Shown here: piece after piece, positions 51,146-59,150 of the stretch | Position numbering within the stretch: position 1 is the first letter of the stretch | Layout of the letters: each line of letters opens with the position of its first letter | Source of the DNA: Clostridium sp. chh4-2 | GTDB taxonomy: Bacteria; Bacillota; Clostridia; Lachnospirales; Lachnospiraceae | Length of the DNA stretch: 59,150 bases | Direction: 5' to 3' | Assembly (NCBI RefSeq): GCF_002899675.1 | Contig: NZ_PKUU01000031.1 | Location: 1 to 59,150, forward strand | Notes under the pieces: generated by a model | Database searches by the model: none | Seen by the model: only the letters and a program-made list of their open reading frames with translations | What the model was told of the DNA's origin: nothing | Position numbers and translations under genes: made by a program

Positions 51146-51901
51146 TTAATAGACTTTTTTGATCTCCTGGTATTCACTGGGCGACATTTCCATGATTTTC
51201 TTAAAAATGGTGCTGAAATAATTGCTGTCCGTAAATCCCACCTGTTCCGCAGCCTCGCTCACCTTCATCGGAAAGTTGACCAGAAGTCCCGCCGCCACAT
51301 GAACCCGGTAGTTTGTTAAATACTGTCCGAACGTATACCCTGTCTCCTTTTTAAACAGCCTGCAAAAATACGCTTCGCTGATCTTTAGATATTCCGCCAC
51401 GTCAGTAACCATGACTTCTTTGGCATAATGCTCTCTCACATAAGCAATGGCCTTTTTTATATAGATATTTTCGGCCTGTATTTCCTCATCCGTAAGAAGT
51501 ACGGTTTTTGACGTTTCCTCGTCGACCTTATGAAGCCGTATTTTCACTTTCCTGATACATTCTTCCAGATCCTTGTAATGAAACGGCTTTAAAAGGTAGT
51601 CCACCGCTTCCAGCTTCAGGGCGCTGTGAACATAGGTAAACTTCTGGTGAGCCGTCAAAAATATAAATTCCGCCTTACACTGTTTGCTCCTCAGCATCTT
51701 TACCATCTCAATCCCGTTGACCACCGGCATCTCAATATCCGCAATCACCAGATCCGGCTTCATCTCCTCCACGACCTCAACTCCCTGGTTCCCATTGGAT
51801 GCTTCCCCCACGATCTCACAGTCCAGGCTCTTCCAGTCAAATGTCTGGATAATTCCCTTTCTCACATAATATTCGTCTTCTACCACCACAACCCTGATCA
51901 T
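51146..51901 (-). CDS. YesN-type response regulator (receiver + AraC HTH)
   Basis: A 251-aa regulator. The receiver domain (1-~120) has acidic DD-type E9/D/E (VVVEDEYYVRKG), phospho-acceptor D55 in LVIADIEMP, and K105-type LLKPF. The C-terminal AraC DNA-binding domain has EAYFCRLFKKETGYTFGQYL and NYFSTIFKKIMEMSPSEYQ. It overlaps the sensor kinase by 4 bases (ATGA) and precedes the importer operon by 112 bases, which it probably activates. Confidence 0.94.
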   Translation of the reverse strand: MIRVVVVEDEYYVRKGIIQTFDWKSLDCEIVGEASNGNQGVEVVEEMKPDLVIADIEMPVVNGIEMVKMLRSKQCKAEFIFLTAHQKFTYVHSALKLEAVDYLLKPFHYKDLEECIRKVKIRLHKVDEETSKTVLLTDEEIQAENIYIKKAIAYVREHYAKEVMVTDVAEYLKISEAYFCRLFKKETGYTFGQYLTNYRVHVAAGLLVNFPMKVSEAAEQVGFTDSNYFSTIFKKIMEMSPSEYQEIKKVY

Positions 51902-53607
51902 AGCTGCTCCTTTTCCTCACTCATTCCGCCTTCGAAAGGCAAATTCACCGTAATGGTAACCCCGTCTTCGCTCTCCACCAAGATACCGTACTCTTCCCCA
52001 TACATCAGCTGAATCCTCCTATGGACGTTATACATTCCCAGATGGGAGCTTTCGTTTTGGGACAGGGTCAGATTATGGCGCAGTTTTTCCAACAGCTCCG
52101 GAACAATTCCCACACCGTCATCCCGGCAGACAAATACCACCATACCGTCCTTTTTAACCGCCGTAACCTCCACATTCAGATGTTCTCTCGTCCCAAAACC
52201 ATACTTTATGGCATTTTCGATCAAAGGCTGGAGCAAAAGCTTGGGCATCAGGCACTCCTCCACCCCTTCTTCCATCCGGATCTGATAATCAAACCTCTCA
52301 CAAAAACGCACTTTCATAATCTCCAGATAGATCCTGATATATTTCAGGTCTTCTTCAACAGTCACCTTTTCATTGGCATTGCTGGTATTATAGCGCAGCA
52401 GTTCCGACAGGGATACCGTCATGAACTCCGCTAAATCCGCATCGATTTTACACATAAACCGGATATTATCCAGTGTATTGAACAGAAAATGGGAATTAAA
52501 CTGGGATTCCAGCTGTTTTACATGGGCATAGGCCACCGTCTCCGCCAATTCCCTGTTGGCTTCAATCTGCCGCTTTAAGCTGTCCAGCATCTCATTATAA
52601 CATTTTCCGATATTTTCAAATTCCGTACTGCTCCGAATATCCAGATAAGCGTCCAGATTTCCTTCCGTCACGCTCTGAAATGCCTTGTCGATCTCCCGGA
52701 TGTCGGCCGTACTCTTAACCGCCATCCGCTCCGCGCTGGAAAATGTGATAAAAAACACAAGAAACAGCACAAAGAACCCGGTAATCAGCACCGCAACCAG
52801 CACACCCACGATATCCGTATTATCCGTAATCGTATAGACGGACAGCGCTCCGCCCCACAGCTCATTAACCGTCGTATAATAACTTCCTCCCCGATAGGTA
52901 AAAAAGCCCTTTTTCCCTTTTAAATCCTTCGCCAGCCTTCCCACTTCATCCACAAAGCTGTAGCTGCTGGTGGCAAAAACCCAGCCCGTATTATCCACAA
53001 GAATATTCTTCTGCAAAGAACCGGAAAGCAGGGCCGTAAATTCAGGCCTCGATATGCTGATAATCACATACCCCCGGGTACTCTGTCCTTCCTTCACAGT
53101 TCGTCCCAAATATATCTTTTTATCGTTGCCCATAGCGGCTATGTAAATTGCAGTCTGATCCGGGTCCTCTTCGAGAATGTCCAATACCTTCCATTTTTTA
53201 TTGATCTCGTTCTCTAAACGGTCAGGGTCCTCCTCTCCCGTCCTCAGACAGATCCGGTGATTCTCATCCAGCACATATAGCTCCGCCTCATACCCGGTAT
53301 CCACGGAAACGGTATAAAGCTTGCGCATGATCTTCTGCCTTTTCGTTGTAGATGTTTTCGGATCAACAATATCCGGCGTCTGAGCCAGATCCTGAAGCAG
53401 CTTATCATAAGATACCAATGTATAATCCACCGTTTGCACGATTTCCTGATTCGTATTTCTGCTTTTACTGATAATAAAAAAACTTCCCACGCATAAAACA
53501 ATGGCAATACACAGCACCATCAGCTGAAACACAGGCGCCAAAGAATACAAAAGCAGCATCCTCTTCAAATTTTCCTTAAATGACCTGACTGACTGAACCT
53601 TTTTCAT
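51898..53607 (-). CDS. YesM-type sensor histidine kinase
   Basis: A 569-aa membrane kinase. Two transmembrane helices (~residues 22-48 and ~270-295) flank an extracytoplasmic sensor; then a HAMP domain (~310-365), a His_kinase domain with the phospho-acceptor in LESQFNSHFLFNTLDNIRF, and an HATPase domain (LLQPLIENAIKYGFG, DDGVGI). The ATG at 53607 is chosen over a GTG at 53646. The A-type hairpin at 53697 lies directly upstream in the leader region. Confidence 0.93.
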   Translation of the reverse strand: MKKVQSVRSFKENLKRMLLLYSLAPVFQLMVLCIAIVLCVGSFFIISKSRNTNQEIVQTVDYTLVSYDKLLQDLAQTPDIVDPKTSTTKRQKIMRKLYTVSVDTGYEAELYVLDENHRICLRTGEEDPDRLENEINKKWKVLDILEEDPDQTAIYIAAMGNDKKIYLGRTVKEGQSTRGYVIISISRPEFTALLSGSLQKNILVDNTGWVFATSSYSFVDEVGRLAKDLKGKKGFFTYRGGSYYTTVNELWGGALSVYTITDNTDIVGVLVAVLITGFFVLFLVFFITFSSAERMAVKSTADIREIDKAFQSVTEGNLDAYLDIRSSTEFENIGKCYNEMLDSLKRQIEANRELAETVAYAHVKQLESQFNSHFLFNTLDNIRFMCKIDADLAEFMTVSLSELLRYNTSNANEKVTVEEDLKYIRIYLEIMKVRFCERFDYQIRMEEGVEECLMPKLLLQPLIENAIKYGFGTREHLNVEVTAVKKDGMVVFVCRDDGVGIVPELLEKLRHNLTLSQNESSHLGMYNVHRRIQLMYGEEYGILVESEDGVTITVNLPFEGGMSEEKEQL

Positions 53608-53696
53608 TCGTTCCCCCACCGCAGACAATTCCGCTCTGCCTTTCACATATGGCCTTAGTATAACCCATTTACGAACATATGGGCAATATCTTTTTA

Positions 53697-53900
53697 GTTA
53701 ACTGAGGCAGGCCGGAAAGAAGGGGAAACCCGGGCGGGCGGCGGACATGATAAGAGATCAGGGATTCGAGTTTCGACCCTAAGAGGTACTAAGGCCGGCA
53801 GAAACGGAAAAAGGCAGGTAAATACTGATTCGAAATTCAGTATTTGTCTGCCTTTTTCTGTTTCTGCCGACCAAGTACCTCTAAGTTTGTTTTTGGCGAT
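53697..53900 (+). repeat. Palindromic element, solo truncated A copy (A4)
   Basis: Starts with AGTTAACTGAGGCAGGCC, like the A terminus, then CCGGAAAGAAGGGG as in A1-A3. The inner stem (about 53780-53826 with 53838-53885) is ~45 bp with different sequence (GCAGAAACGGAAAAAGGCAG / CTGCCTTTTTCTGTTTCTGC) and a single terminal loop AATACTGA/TCAGTATT. The outer right arm is missing. It lies between the kinase start and the broken subtilase gene. Confidence 0.75.
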
Positions 53901-53937
53901 TCATGCCTCCACCTACTAGAGGCGGGGGAATCCCCGC

Positions 53938-55514
53938 TCAGTTTGCTGAATCATATAGGGTCACCGTTTTTACAGATTCATTGCCTGCGTAATCTCTGGC
54001 ATAGAATGTAAAACTGCCCGTTCCGGGGACCGGAAGCCATATCATCCCATTCTCATCCGGGCTGAGGGATGTTCCTCCGCTTCCGCCTGAGAACTGTTCT
54101 GCCGTTATACAACCAGATAAGACCCGCTTCCCTGGTTATCCAAATGGATCTCCATCTCCGGGGCATATCCGATCCGTGACCATCTCATTCCGGACAGCCT
54201 TCCTGTATCAAAAGACAATGCCGCACCCGCATCCAGCATTCCTCCGGTCAGCGTCCGGCCCGCCAGGCTGTTCAGCGGACGTGCGGTAGAAAGCAGAATC
54301 TCCTTCACATCCGCCAAAGTGATATCCGGATAATGAGAGTACACCATGGCCGCCGCTGCAGTCACCATAGGAGCAGCCATAGAAGTCCCGGTCATATATC
54401 CGTAGCTGTTGCCCGGTATGGTGCTGAGGATAAAAGTTCCCGGCGCAGCTAAATCCACTCCCGAAGCCCCATAATTGGAACCCGGATAAAGATTGCCGTC
54501 AAATCTCAAATTAGCCACTGAAATAATGTTATCCAAAGAATAAGACGCCGGATAACTTGGCTGGATATCAATATCCCGGCCCGGGTTGATCTGATCGCTC
54601 CCATTGCCTGCGGATACGACGAACAGCATATCGGAATTACCGATCGCCTGATAGACCGCCGGGTCTGACTCATCAGAAGACAGGCTCAGATTGCAGATCA
54701 CCGCTCCGTTCGCTTCTGCATACCGGATGGCCTCCACAAGCCCTGTACTTTTTCCTCCGCCCTCCGATCCGCCCAAAGCTTTCAGCACCATAATCTTAAC
54801 ACGGCCGCCCGGCACTATGCCGGATATGCCGATACCGTTATTGGAAACGGCACCTATGGTTCCTGCTCCGTGTGTTCCGTGCCCGTCTTCGGCATCCGGC
54901 AGCACGTTATTATTATTATCGTAGAAATTCCAGCCAAATACATCGTCAATATAGCCATTGCCGTCATCATCAATTCCATTGCCCGGTATCTCACCCGGAT
55001 TAACCCATATCGCCCCGGCCAGGTCTTCATGGCTGTAGTCCACTCCCGTGTCGATCAGGGCAACCACAACATCACGTCCGCCGGAACCAAAAAGGTTCCA
55101 TGCGGTTTCAATATTGATATCAATTCCTACCGCTGCCATTATCTGAGACGCTGATCCGCTGCCCGCCGCCGCAATCACGTCATTCTGTGGTCGGGATTCC
55201 GGTTCTGCCTGGCCAAAAGGAACCGACAACACAGGAAACCGCTCATCGCTTTCATCAATCCGAAAACTGCCGTCGTTGGACAGGGCCCATTGATCTCCGG
55301 ATAAGGCATCATTGGTAGAAGCGCCCTGTATCCGGTAGAAATACTCTTGTGGCCCGGCATCAAGGAGCCCATAAGATTCCGCCCGGCAGACAGCTGTTGG
55401 CCCATCTGCCAAAACCGCAGCCATTTCTGCCGCCGGCCCCGGCCGGTTTGCACATGCCGTTATCTGCATTCCCAACAGGAACATAAGGGAAATTACAATC
55501 GTTCTTCTCTTCAT
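53938..55514 (-). pseudogene. Subtilisin-family (S8) lipoprotein protease with 3' frameshift
   Basis: The main frame (54105-55514, 469 codons) has a signal with lipobox ITAC, Asp (LIDTGVD), His (DGHGTHGAGT) and Ser (GTSMAAP) at about D155, H212 and S378, so the catalytic domain is complete. The frame stops at 54105-54107 just after GSGSYLVV. In the -1 frame the next 56 codons (to TGA at 53938-53940) read as a plausible secreted C-terminal beta domain (GSFTFYARDYAGNESVKTVT). One missing base near 54108-54110 would join them. It may be a true frameshift or an assembly error. The protease may still be active. Confidence 0.85.
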
Positions 55515-55577
55515 TCCGCCTCCGCTGTTTTCTGGCATTCTATTCGCAACTGCTGTATCCTGCTCACGTTATCCGGT

Positions 55578-56507
55578 CTATTGTACCGAACCGTCTGAAC
55601 CAAAAGTATAGGATACGCCGTCAACATCCATCGTTGTATCGTGAATCATGGTTCCGTTGGAATCCAGGTAATATTGTTTATCCTGATCCTGAATCCATCC
55701 GGTCTGTTTTACATAGTTTTTCATGTAATACCATCTGCCGTTAATGTTCTTCCAGCCGTCGGCAGGAAGGACGGCGCCGTAATCTTTGAAAGCCAGCTCG
55801 ATGGTCACATCTCCGGCGATCCCGTCTACTTCCCCCTTATCTGTAGTCTGCCAGATGGTGCGGTTCGGATATGCATAATTGGTGCCGTAGCGTGCATACC
55901 AAATCTCATAAGGAACACGGGATGCGTCGATATACTGGGTCAGCCACAGATTATTGGCATAGACAACCGGCTGGTAACCGGCATCTGAGATAATCCTGCA
56001 AAATGCATTAATCTGATCCGCAATCTGTTCCTTAGTAAGATTATTATCCAGAAGAATCTGGGATTCCACATCATATGCCACAGGATAGGAAACAGGATAC
56101 TCTTTGATCACTTCCAAAACGTATCTGGCCTCCGCTTCCGCAGTGGCCACATCAAGGGCCTGGGTATAGAAAAATACTCCGGTTTTCAGGCCGTTGGCGG
56201 ACGCCTCCTGCATGTTGATTCCAAAATAAGGGTCCTGATCATTCAGATAGCCTAAACGTACCATCGCAAAAGAGACTCCGTCCTCTCTGACCTTTGCCCA
56301 GTCAATTCCGGTGTCTTTATTGGCTCTGTTCTGGTATTTGGTAACCGTTATTCCTTTAGCCACCGCCCCTTCTATGGGCGCGCCTGATGCGTCCACATAC
56401 TGTCCGTTTTCCATGGTCCATGGCTCCGCCCCAAAAGCTGTCAGAGGCGTCACTGCGCATATGGCCGTAATGAGCGCAGACGCAGCTAATACTGATATCT
56501 TTTTCAT
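55578..56507 (-). CDS. GH25 lysozyme with C-terminal wall-binding repeats
   Basis: A 309-aa muramidase. Signal peptide to about residue 27 (AFGA). The GH25 barrel (~50-235) has catalytic acids in GIDWAKV, FFYTQALD and YDVESQ. Two C-terminal glucan/choline-binding-like repeats follow (WKNINGRWYYMKNYVKQTGW, QYYLDSNGTMIHDT). The ATG at 56507 has GAGGA 4 bases upstream. Probably acts on peptidoglycan at the surface. Confidence 0.92.
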   Translation of the reverse strand: MKKISVLAASALITAICAVTPLTAFGAEPWTMENGQYVDASGAPIEGAVAKGITVTKYQNRANKDTGIDWAKVREDGVSFAMVRLGYLNDQDPYFGINMQEASANGLKTGVFFYTQALDVATAEAEARYVLEVIKEYPVSYPVAYDVESQILLDNNLTKEQIADQINAFCRIISDAGYQPVVYANNLWLTQYIDASRVPYEIWYARYGTNYAYPNRTIWQTTDKGEVDGIAGDVTIELAFKDYGAVLPADGWKNINGRWYYMKNYVKQTGWIQDQDKQYYLDSNGTMIHDTTMDVDGVSYTFGSDGSVQ

Positions 56508-56662
56508 ATTGTCCTCATTTCTACCGTTCGAATACGGCATAATCTTTTCTGAACCTTTATTCGGCCGCAGACTGCTGTGACCGAGTTCCTGTTTTACTCA
56601 TCTACAGTTTACTACTTTACCCCTGCTTTAAGTCAACTTAATATTTCTTAACAATATCTTAC

Positions 56663-57382
56663 TCAGCACTTGTAGTTAATTCCGGCTTTTCCGGCCTGAA
56701 TCATCTGGTCTTTTCTCTCAATCCGGTAAATCCTGTTTCCCTTTTTGAAATTCGCTCCGGTCTGCTTAAAATAGAAGGGAACATCGGCTTCCATACACTG
56801 TCTCATGGTTTCCAGAACCCAGGAAAAGTCACAGAGTCTGGCCTCCGGCCCGGATTCGCCGCCGCAGGTTACCCCTTCAATCTTTCCGGACGCCAGATAT
56901 GGCTCTATGTGGATTTCCTCCAGCATGGGCTCATGAATGATGGTGCGGTGGCGGATCGGAAGTTCCAGAAAAATGGGAAGGCGGTAATCCGCCCTGTTTT
57001 GGTTCTCAACGGTGCAGCAGATTGTCACATTCTCATAGCCGCTCTCCCAGTCAGACGGCAGCTTTGCCATAAAACGGTGTATCCGCTTGGTGATGATGCA
57101 GAACTCCAAATCCTGACGTTCCTTTATCATCGCCCAGACTTCTGCCCGCCAGGAATCAGCCTCTTCCAGAAAAAAATCAGAGGTCATACAGGCATATACC
57201 CGTTCCCCGCCGGGAATCTTATATTCACCGCCTCTGCTTCTCTTTACAGGAAGAGAAAAACTGGTTGTTTTGGATACAATTCTGCTGTCTTTTCCAAATT
57301 CCGCATCACGCCGGTATACATAACAATTGAAACAGCCGGGGCTGATCTTCGTACAGCCATGCCAGGGATTCCAAATTACCAT
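56663..57382 (-). CDS. DUF5131/Gp37-Gp68-like protein with radical-SAM-like cysteines
   Basis: A 239-aa protein. NPWHGCTKISPGCFNCY is the family hallmark, with a C-x6-C-x2-C pattern that could bind an iron-sulphur cluster. Further conserved segments are FFLEEADSWRAEVWAMI, CIITKRIHRF and CGGESGPEARLC. The family is common in phages and occasionally chromosomal. No phage genes are adjacent. Start uncertain between 57382 and 57403. Confidence 0.85.
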   Translation of the reverse strand: MVIWNPWHGCTKISPGCFNCYVYRRDAEFGKDSRIVSKTTSFSLPVKRSRGGEYKIPGGERVYACMTSDFFLEEADSWRAEVWAMIKERQDLEFCIITKRIHRFMAKLPSDWESGYENVTICCTVENQNRADYRLPIFLELPIRHRTIIHEPMLEEIHIEPYLASGKIEGVTCGGESGPEARLCDFSWVLETMRQCMEADVPFYFKQTGANFKKGNRIYRIERKDQMIQAGKAGINYKC

Positions 57383-57522
57383 ATCTTCACCGCCTACGAA
57401 CATACGTTCTTTTTTCTTTATTATAAATAATAGCGGTACATTTTTCAATAGAGAAATAGCATAAAATATAATTTTATACGCTTACACCCTATTATATCAG
57501 AAACTGGAACTCAAAAAGAAAA

Positions 57523-57570
57523 AGGAACTGCAAAATGATTATGTCAATATATAATCATTTCACAGTTCCT
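57523..57570 (-). terminator. Terminator downstream of the isocitrate/isopropylmalate dehydrogenase
   Basis: AGGAACTG-AAATGATTAT pairs with ATAATCATTT-CAGTTCCT; TTTTTCTTTTTG follows on the minus strand, 110 bases after the stop. Confidence 0.8.
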
Positions 57571-57605
57571 GCCCTAGTTTTTCGCCTGCTCTTCCACGTC
57601 TTATT

Positions 57606-57650
57606 GCGGTCAGCACAATAAATGCGCAGTCCCCGCCGAACAGTTACTTT
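57606..57650 (+). repeat. Short intergenic repeat, copy 2
   Basis: Partner of 43358-43404 (see there). It lies between the icd-like stop and its terminator. Confidence 0.45.
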
Positions 57651-57679
57651 TTTTCTATAAGATTCCCTTACACCGTCAA

Positions 57680-58846
57680 TTAGGCTGACTGCATGTTCAG
57701 AATTGTATCGATTAAATAGTTCGTGAATTCCTCTGTGCTGGCATCTTCTGTAAATGTAGTTAAAACTACCTTTCTCTCCGAAATCGTGCAGATATCCAGC
57801 GCTTCATCCAACACCTTTTTTCTGTCTCCATATCCCACATGGGCAAGCATCATGCCTACCGCGCGGATCAGACTGCATGGATCTGCATACTCGCCCCGTC
57901 CATGGCTCATCAAATAGGGAGCTGTGCCGTGAATGGCTTCAAACATTGCATATCTGTTTCCGATATTGGAAGAAGAAGCGGTGCCAAGGCCTCCCTGGTG
58001 CTCAGCCGCCACGTCGGTTACGATATCACCATACAGATTTGGAAGCACGATCACTTCGATTCCGGCATTGAAATCGGGATCCAGCATTTTTGCGCACATG
58101 GCGTCCACCAGGCGTTCCTGTATCTCAATTTCCGGATATTCTTTTCCAACTTCCCTGACCGCTTTGATAAAGTTTCCATCCGCCAGTTTCACAATATTGG
58201 CCTTTGTAACGATGGTCACATTCTTTTTTCCATTTTTTCTTGCGAAGTCAAAAGCCGCGCGGGCGATCCGTTCACTGCCCTGCTTTGTCTGCACTTTAAA
58301 ATCCACAGCCAGATCTTCATTGACCTGGATTCCTTTATTGCCCCAGATATACTCTCCTTCAATATTTTCACGGAAAAATGTCCAGTCAATGCCTTTATCA
58401 GGAATTCGGATAGGGCGCACCGCCGCAAATAATTCCAGTCCTCTTCTCAGCAGACTGTTGGCGCTTACCAGATTCGGCCACGGATCTCCTGCTCTCGGCG
58501 TCACCATAGGACCCTTTAACAATACGTCGCACTGCTTCACTTCCTCAAAAACATCTTCCGGCAGACTCTGCGTCAAAGCCGCCCTGTTTTCAATGGTCAT
58601 CCCTTCAATCTGGCGAACCTCTATTTTTCCGCTTTCCAGTTCCGGCTTCATCAGCACTTCCATCACCCGAAGCGCCTGCTTCATAATCAACGGCCCAATC
58701 CCATCTCCAGGCATCACGCCCACCACAATCCGGTCTGATTTCGAAAAATCTTTTATCGTATTATCCGCTTTCATTCTCTCGATCCGCTCAAACTCCGACT
58801 GAATTAATTCCCCAAATTTTTCCTTTGCCACATCAACGCTGTTCAT
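57680..58846 (-). CDS. Isocitrate/isopropylmalate dehydrogenase-family protein, NAD type
   Basis: A 388-aa beta-decarboxylating dehydrogenase. GVMPGDGIGP near the N-terminus, the substrate loop NSLLRRGLELFAAVRPIR, FRENIEGEYIWG (phosphorylation-loop and Tyr region), NLYGDIVTDVAAEHQGGLG (metal aspartates) and IHGTAP (coenzyme site) are present. An ~35-residue N-terminal extension (VDVAKEKFGELIQSEFERIE) precedes the core. It is more like NAD-isocitrate dehydrogenase than LeuB because of the S-x-N (SANS) region, but the two are hard to separate by eye. AAGGAGG precedes the ATG. Confidence 0.85.
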   Translation of the reverse strand: MNSVDVAKEKFGELIQSEFERIERMKADNTIKDFSKSDRIVVGVMPGDGIGPLIMKQALRVMEVLMKPELESGKIEVRQIEGMTIENRAALTQSLPEDVFEEVKQCDVLLKGPMVTPRAGDPWPNLVSANSLLRRGLELFAAVRPIRIPDKGIDWTFFRENIEGEYIWGNKGIQVNEDLAVDFKVQTKQGSERIARAAFDFARKNGKKNVTIVTKANIVKLADGNFIKAVREVGKEYPEIEIQERLVDAMCAKMLDPDFNAGIEVIVLPNLYGDIVTDVAAEHQGGLGTASSSNIGNRYAMFEAIHGTAPYLMSHGRGEYADPCSLIRAVGMMLAHVGYGDRKKVLDEALDICTISERKVVLTTFTEDASTEEFTNYLIDTILNMQSA

Positions 58847-58986
58847 CCTTACTCCTCCTTCAAAATACTTTCCGATTTGCTTCTTTATTTAAATTATATA
58901 TTCTTTTTATTCATAGGTAAAATACTATTTTAGTCGTATCCATTATAGTCAAAATGCATTTTACTGTATTCTGTCGCAAAATCTTT

Positions 58987-59150
58987 ATTTAACTGGCTAA
59001 GGTACGCCGGAAAGAAGGGGAAACCCAGGCAGGCGGCGGAAGTAATCGGCGAAATGGGATTCGGGATTCGCCCCTAAGATGTACTAAGACCCGCAAGGAC
59101 AAAAAGAGACAGGACCGCGCCCATTCGCAGTGAACTCCTTATGACTTCAC
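58987..59150 (+). repeat. Palindromic element, third A-type copy, truncated by the window
   Basis: ATTTAACTGGCT at 58987-58998 and the following ~150 bases match A1/A2 (CCGGAAAGAAGGGGAAACCC, TTCGGGATTCGCCCC, GATGTACTAAGACCCGC). The window ends inside the first terminal stem-loop (GCAGTGAAC). Confidence 0.9.

Noticed and set aside
54105..54113. Programmed -1 frameshift in the subtilase gene
   Set aside because: No X-XXY-YYZ slippery site or downstream pseudoknot is evident; mutation or sequence error is simpler.
56663..57382. Prophage remnant because of the phage-like DUF5131 gene
   Set aside because: Flanking genes are ordinary chromosomal genes and no other phage gene is present.

Overview
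The window looks like a chromosomal segment of a gut Clostridia species, most likely family Lachnospiraceae. The reasons are purine-rich Shine-Dalgarno sites, many AT-rich intergenic regions, meso-diaminopimelate dehydrogenase, YesMN-type two-component regulation, C-G-G lipoproteins followed by T/A/E-rich linkers, and a bilirubin-reductase (bilQRS) operon, which I know from gut Firmicutes. The genus cannot be fixed from sequence alone. No rRNA, tRNA, CRISPR array or complete prophage was seen.

Layout. 1-858: tyrosine recombinase cut by the window edge. 1279-15530: a sugar-acid catabolic locus. The minus-strand operon runs livK-H-M-G-F, Zn-alcohol dehydrogenase, two URO-D-superfamily proteins, uxuA. 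A LarA-type racemase/epimerase is divergent from it, and a fructuronate-reductase-like gene and a GntR/FadR regulator follow. TGATATATYA-type palindromes sit in both promoter regions and are candidate GntR operators. 15804-27853: dacF, a cobalt ECF transporter split as M20 peptidase-cbiQ-cbiO | promoter + cobalamin riboswitch | cbiM-cbiN, a MecA-like PBP, a secreted protein, a phosphoesterase and an unusual ParB-like/BMP fusion. 28137-38356: nitronate monooxygenase-like protein, GH3 glucosidase, C45-type Ntn hydrolase, DUF4846 lipoprotein, a CNNM/CorC transporter behind an acidic leader peptide and attenuator, a CDF efflux pump behind a NiCo (czcD) riboswitch, and an ArsR-type regulator divergent from a GH51 arabinofuranosidase. 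40114-46557: DUF6171 protein, diguanylate cyclase, ddh, dus and bilQRS with two MarR operators over its promoter. 46747-53607: an iron/spermidine-like ABC importer with a YesMN two-component system. 53938-58846: frameshifted subtilase, GH25 lysozyme, DUF5131 protein and an isocitrate/isopropylmalate dehydrogenase.

The most striking structure is a family of giant palindromic intergenic elements. Two complete composite copies (12290-13162 and 29208-30143) each consist of a forward multi-branched hairpin (A), a spacer and a second hairpin (B) of the same type in inverted orientation. They are bounded by short terminal inverted repeats and lie between convergent genes. A truncated A copy is at 53697-53900 and another starts at 58987 and runs off the window. 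Stem arms reach 54 and 84 bp and differ between copies by paired, structure-preserving changes, while an internal loop keeps its sequence. I do not recognise this family.

Start codons were chosen by Shine-Dalgarno position and are often downstream of the longest open frame. Statements about families come from memory and no database was searched.
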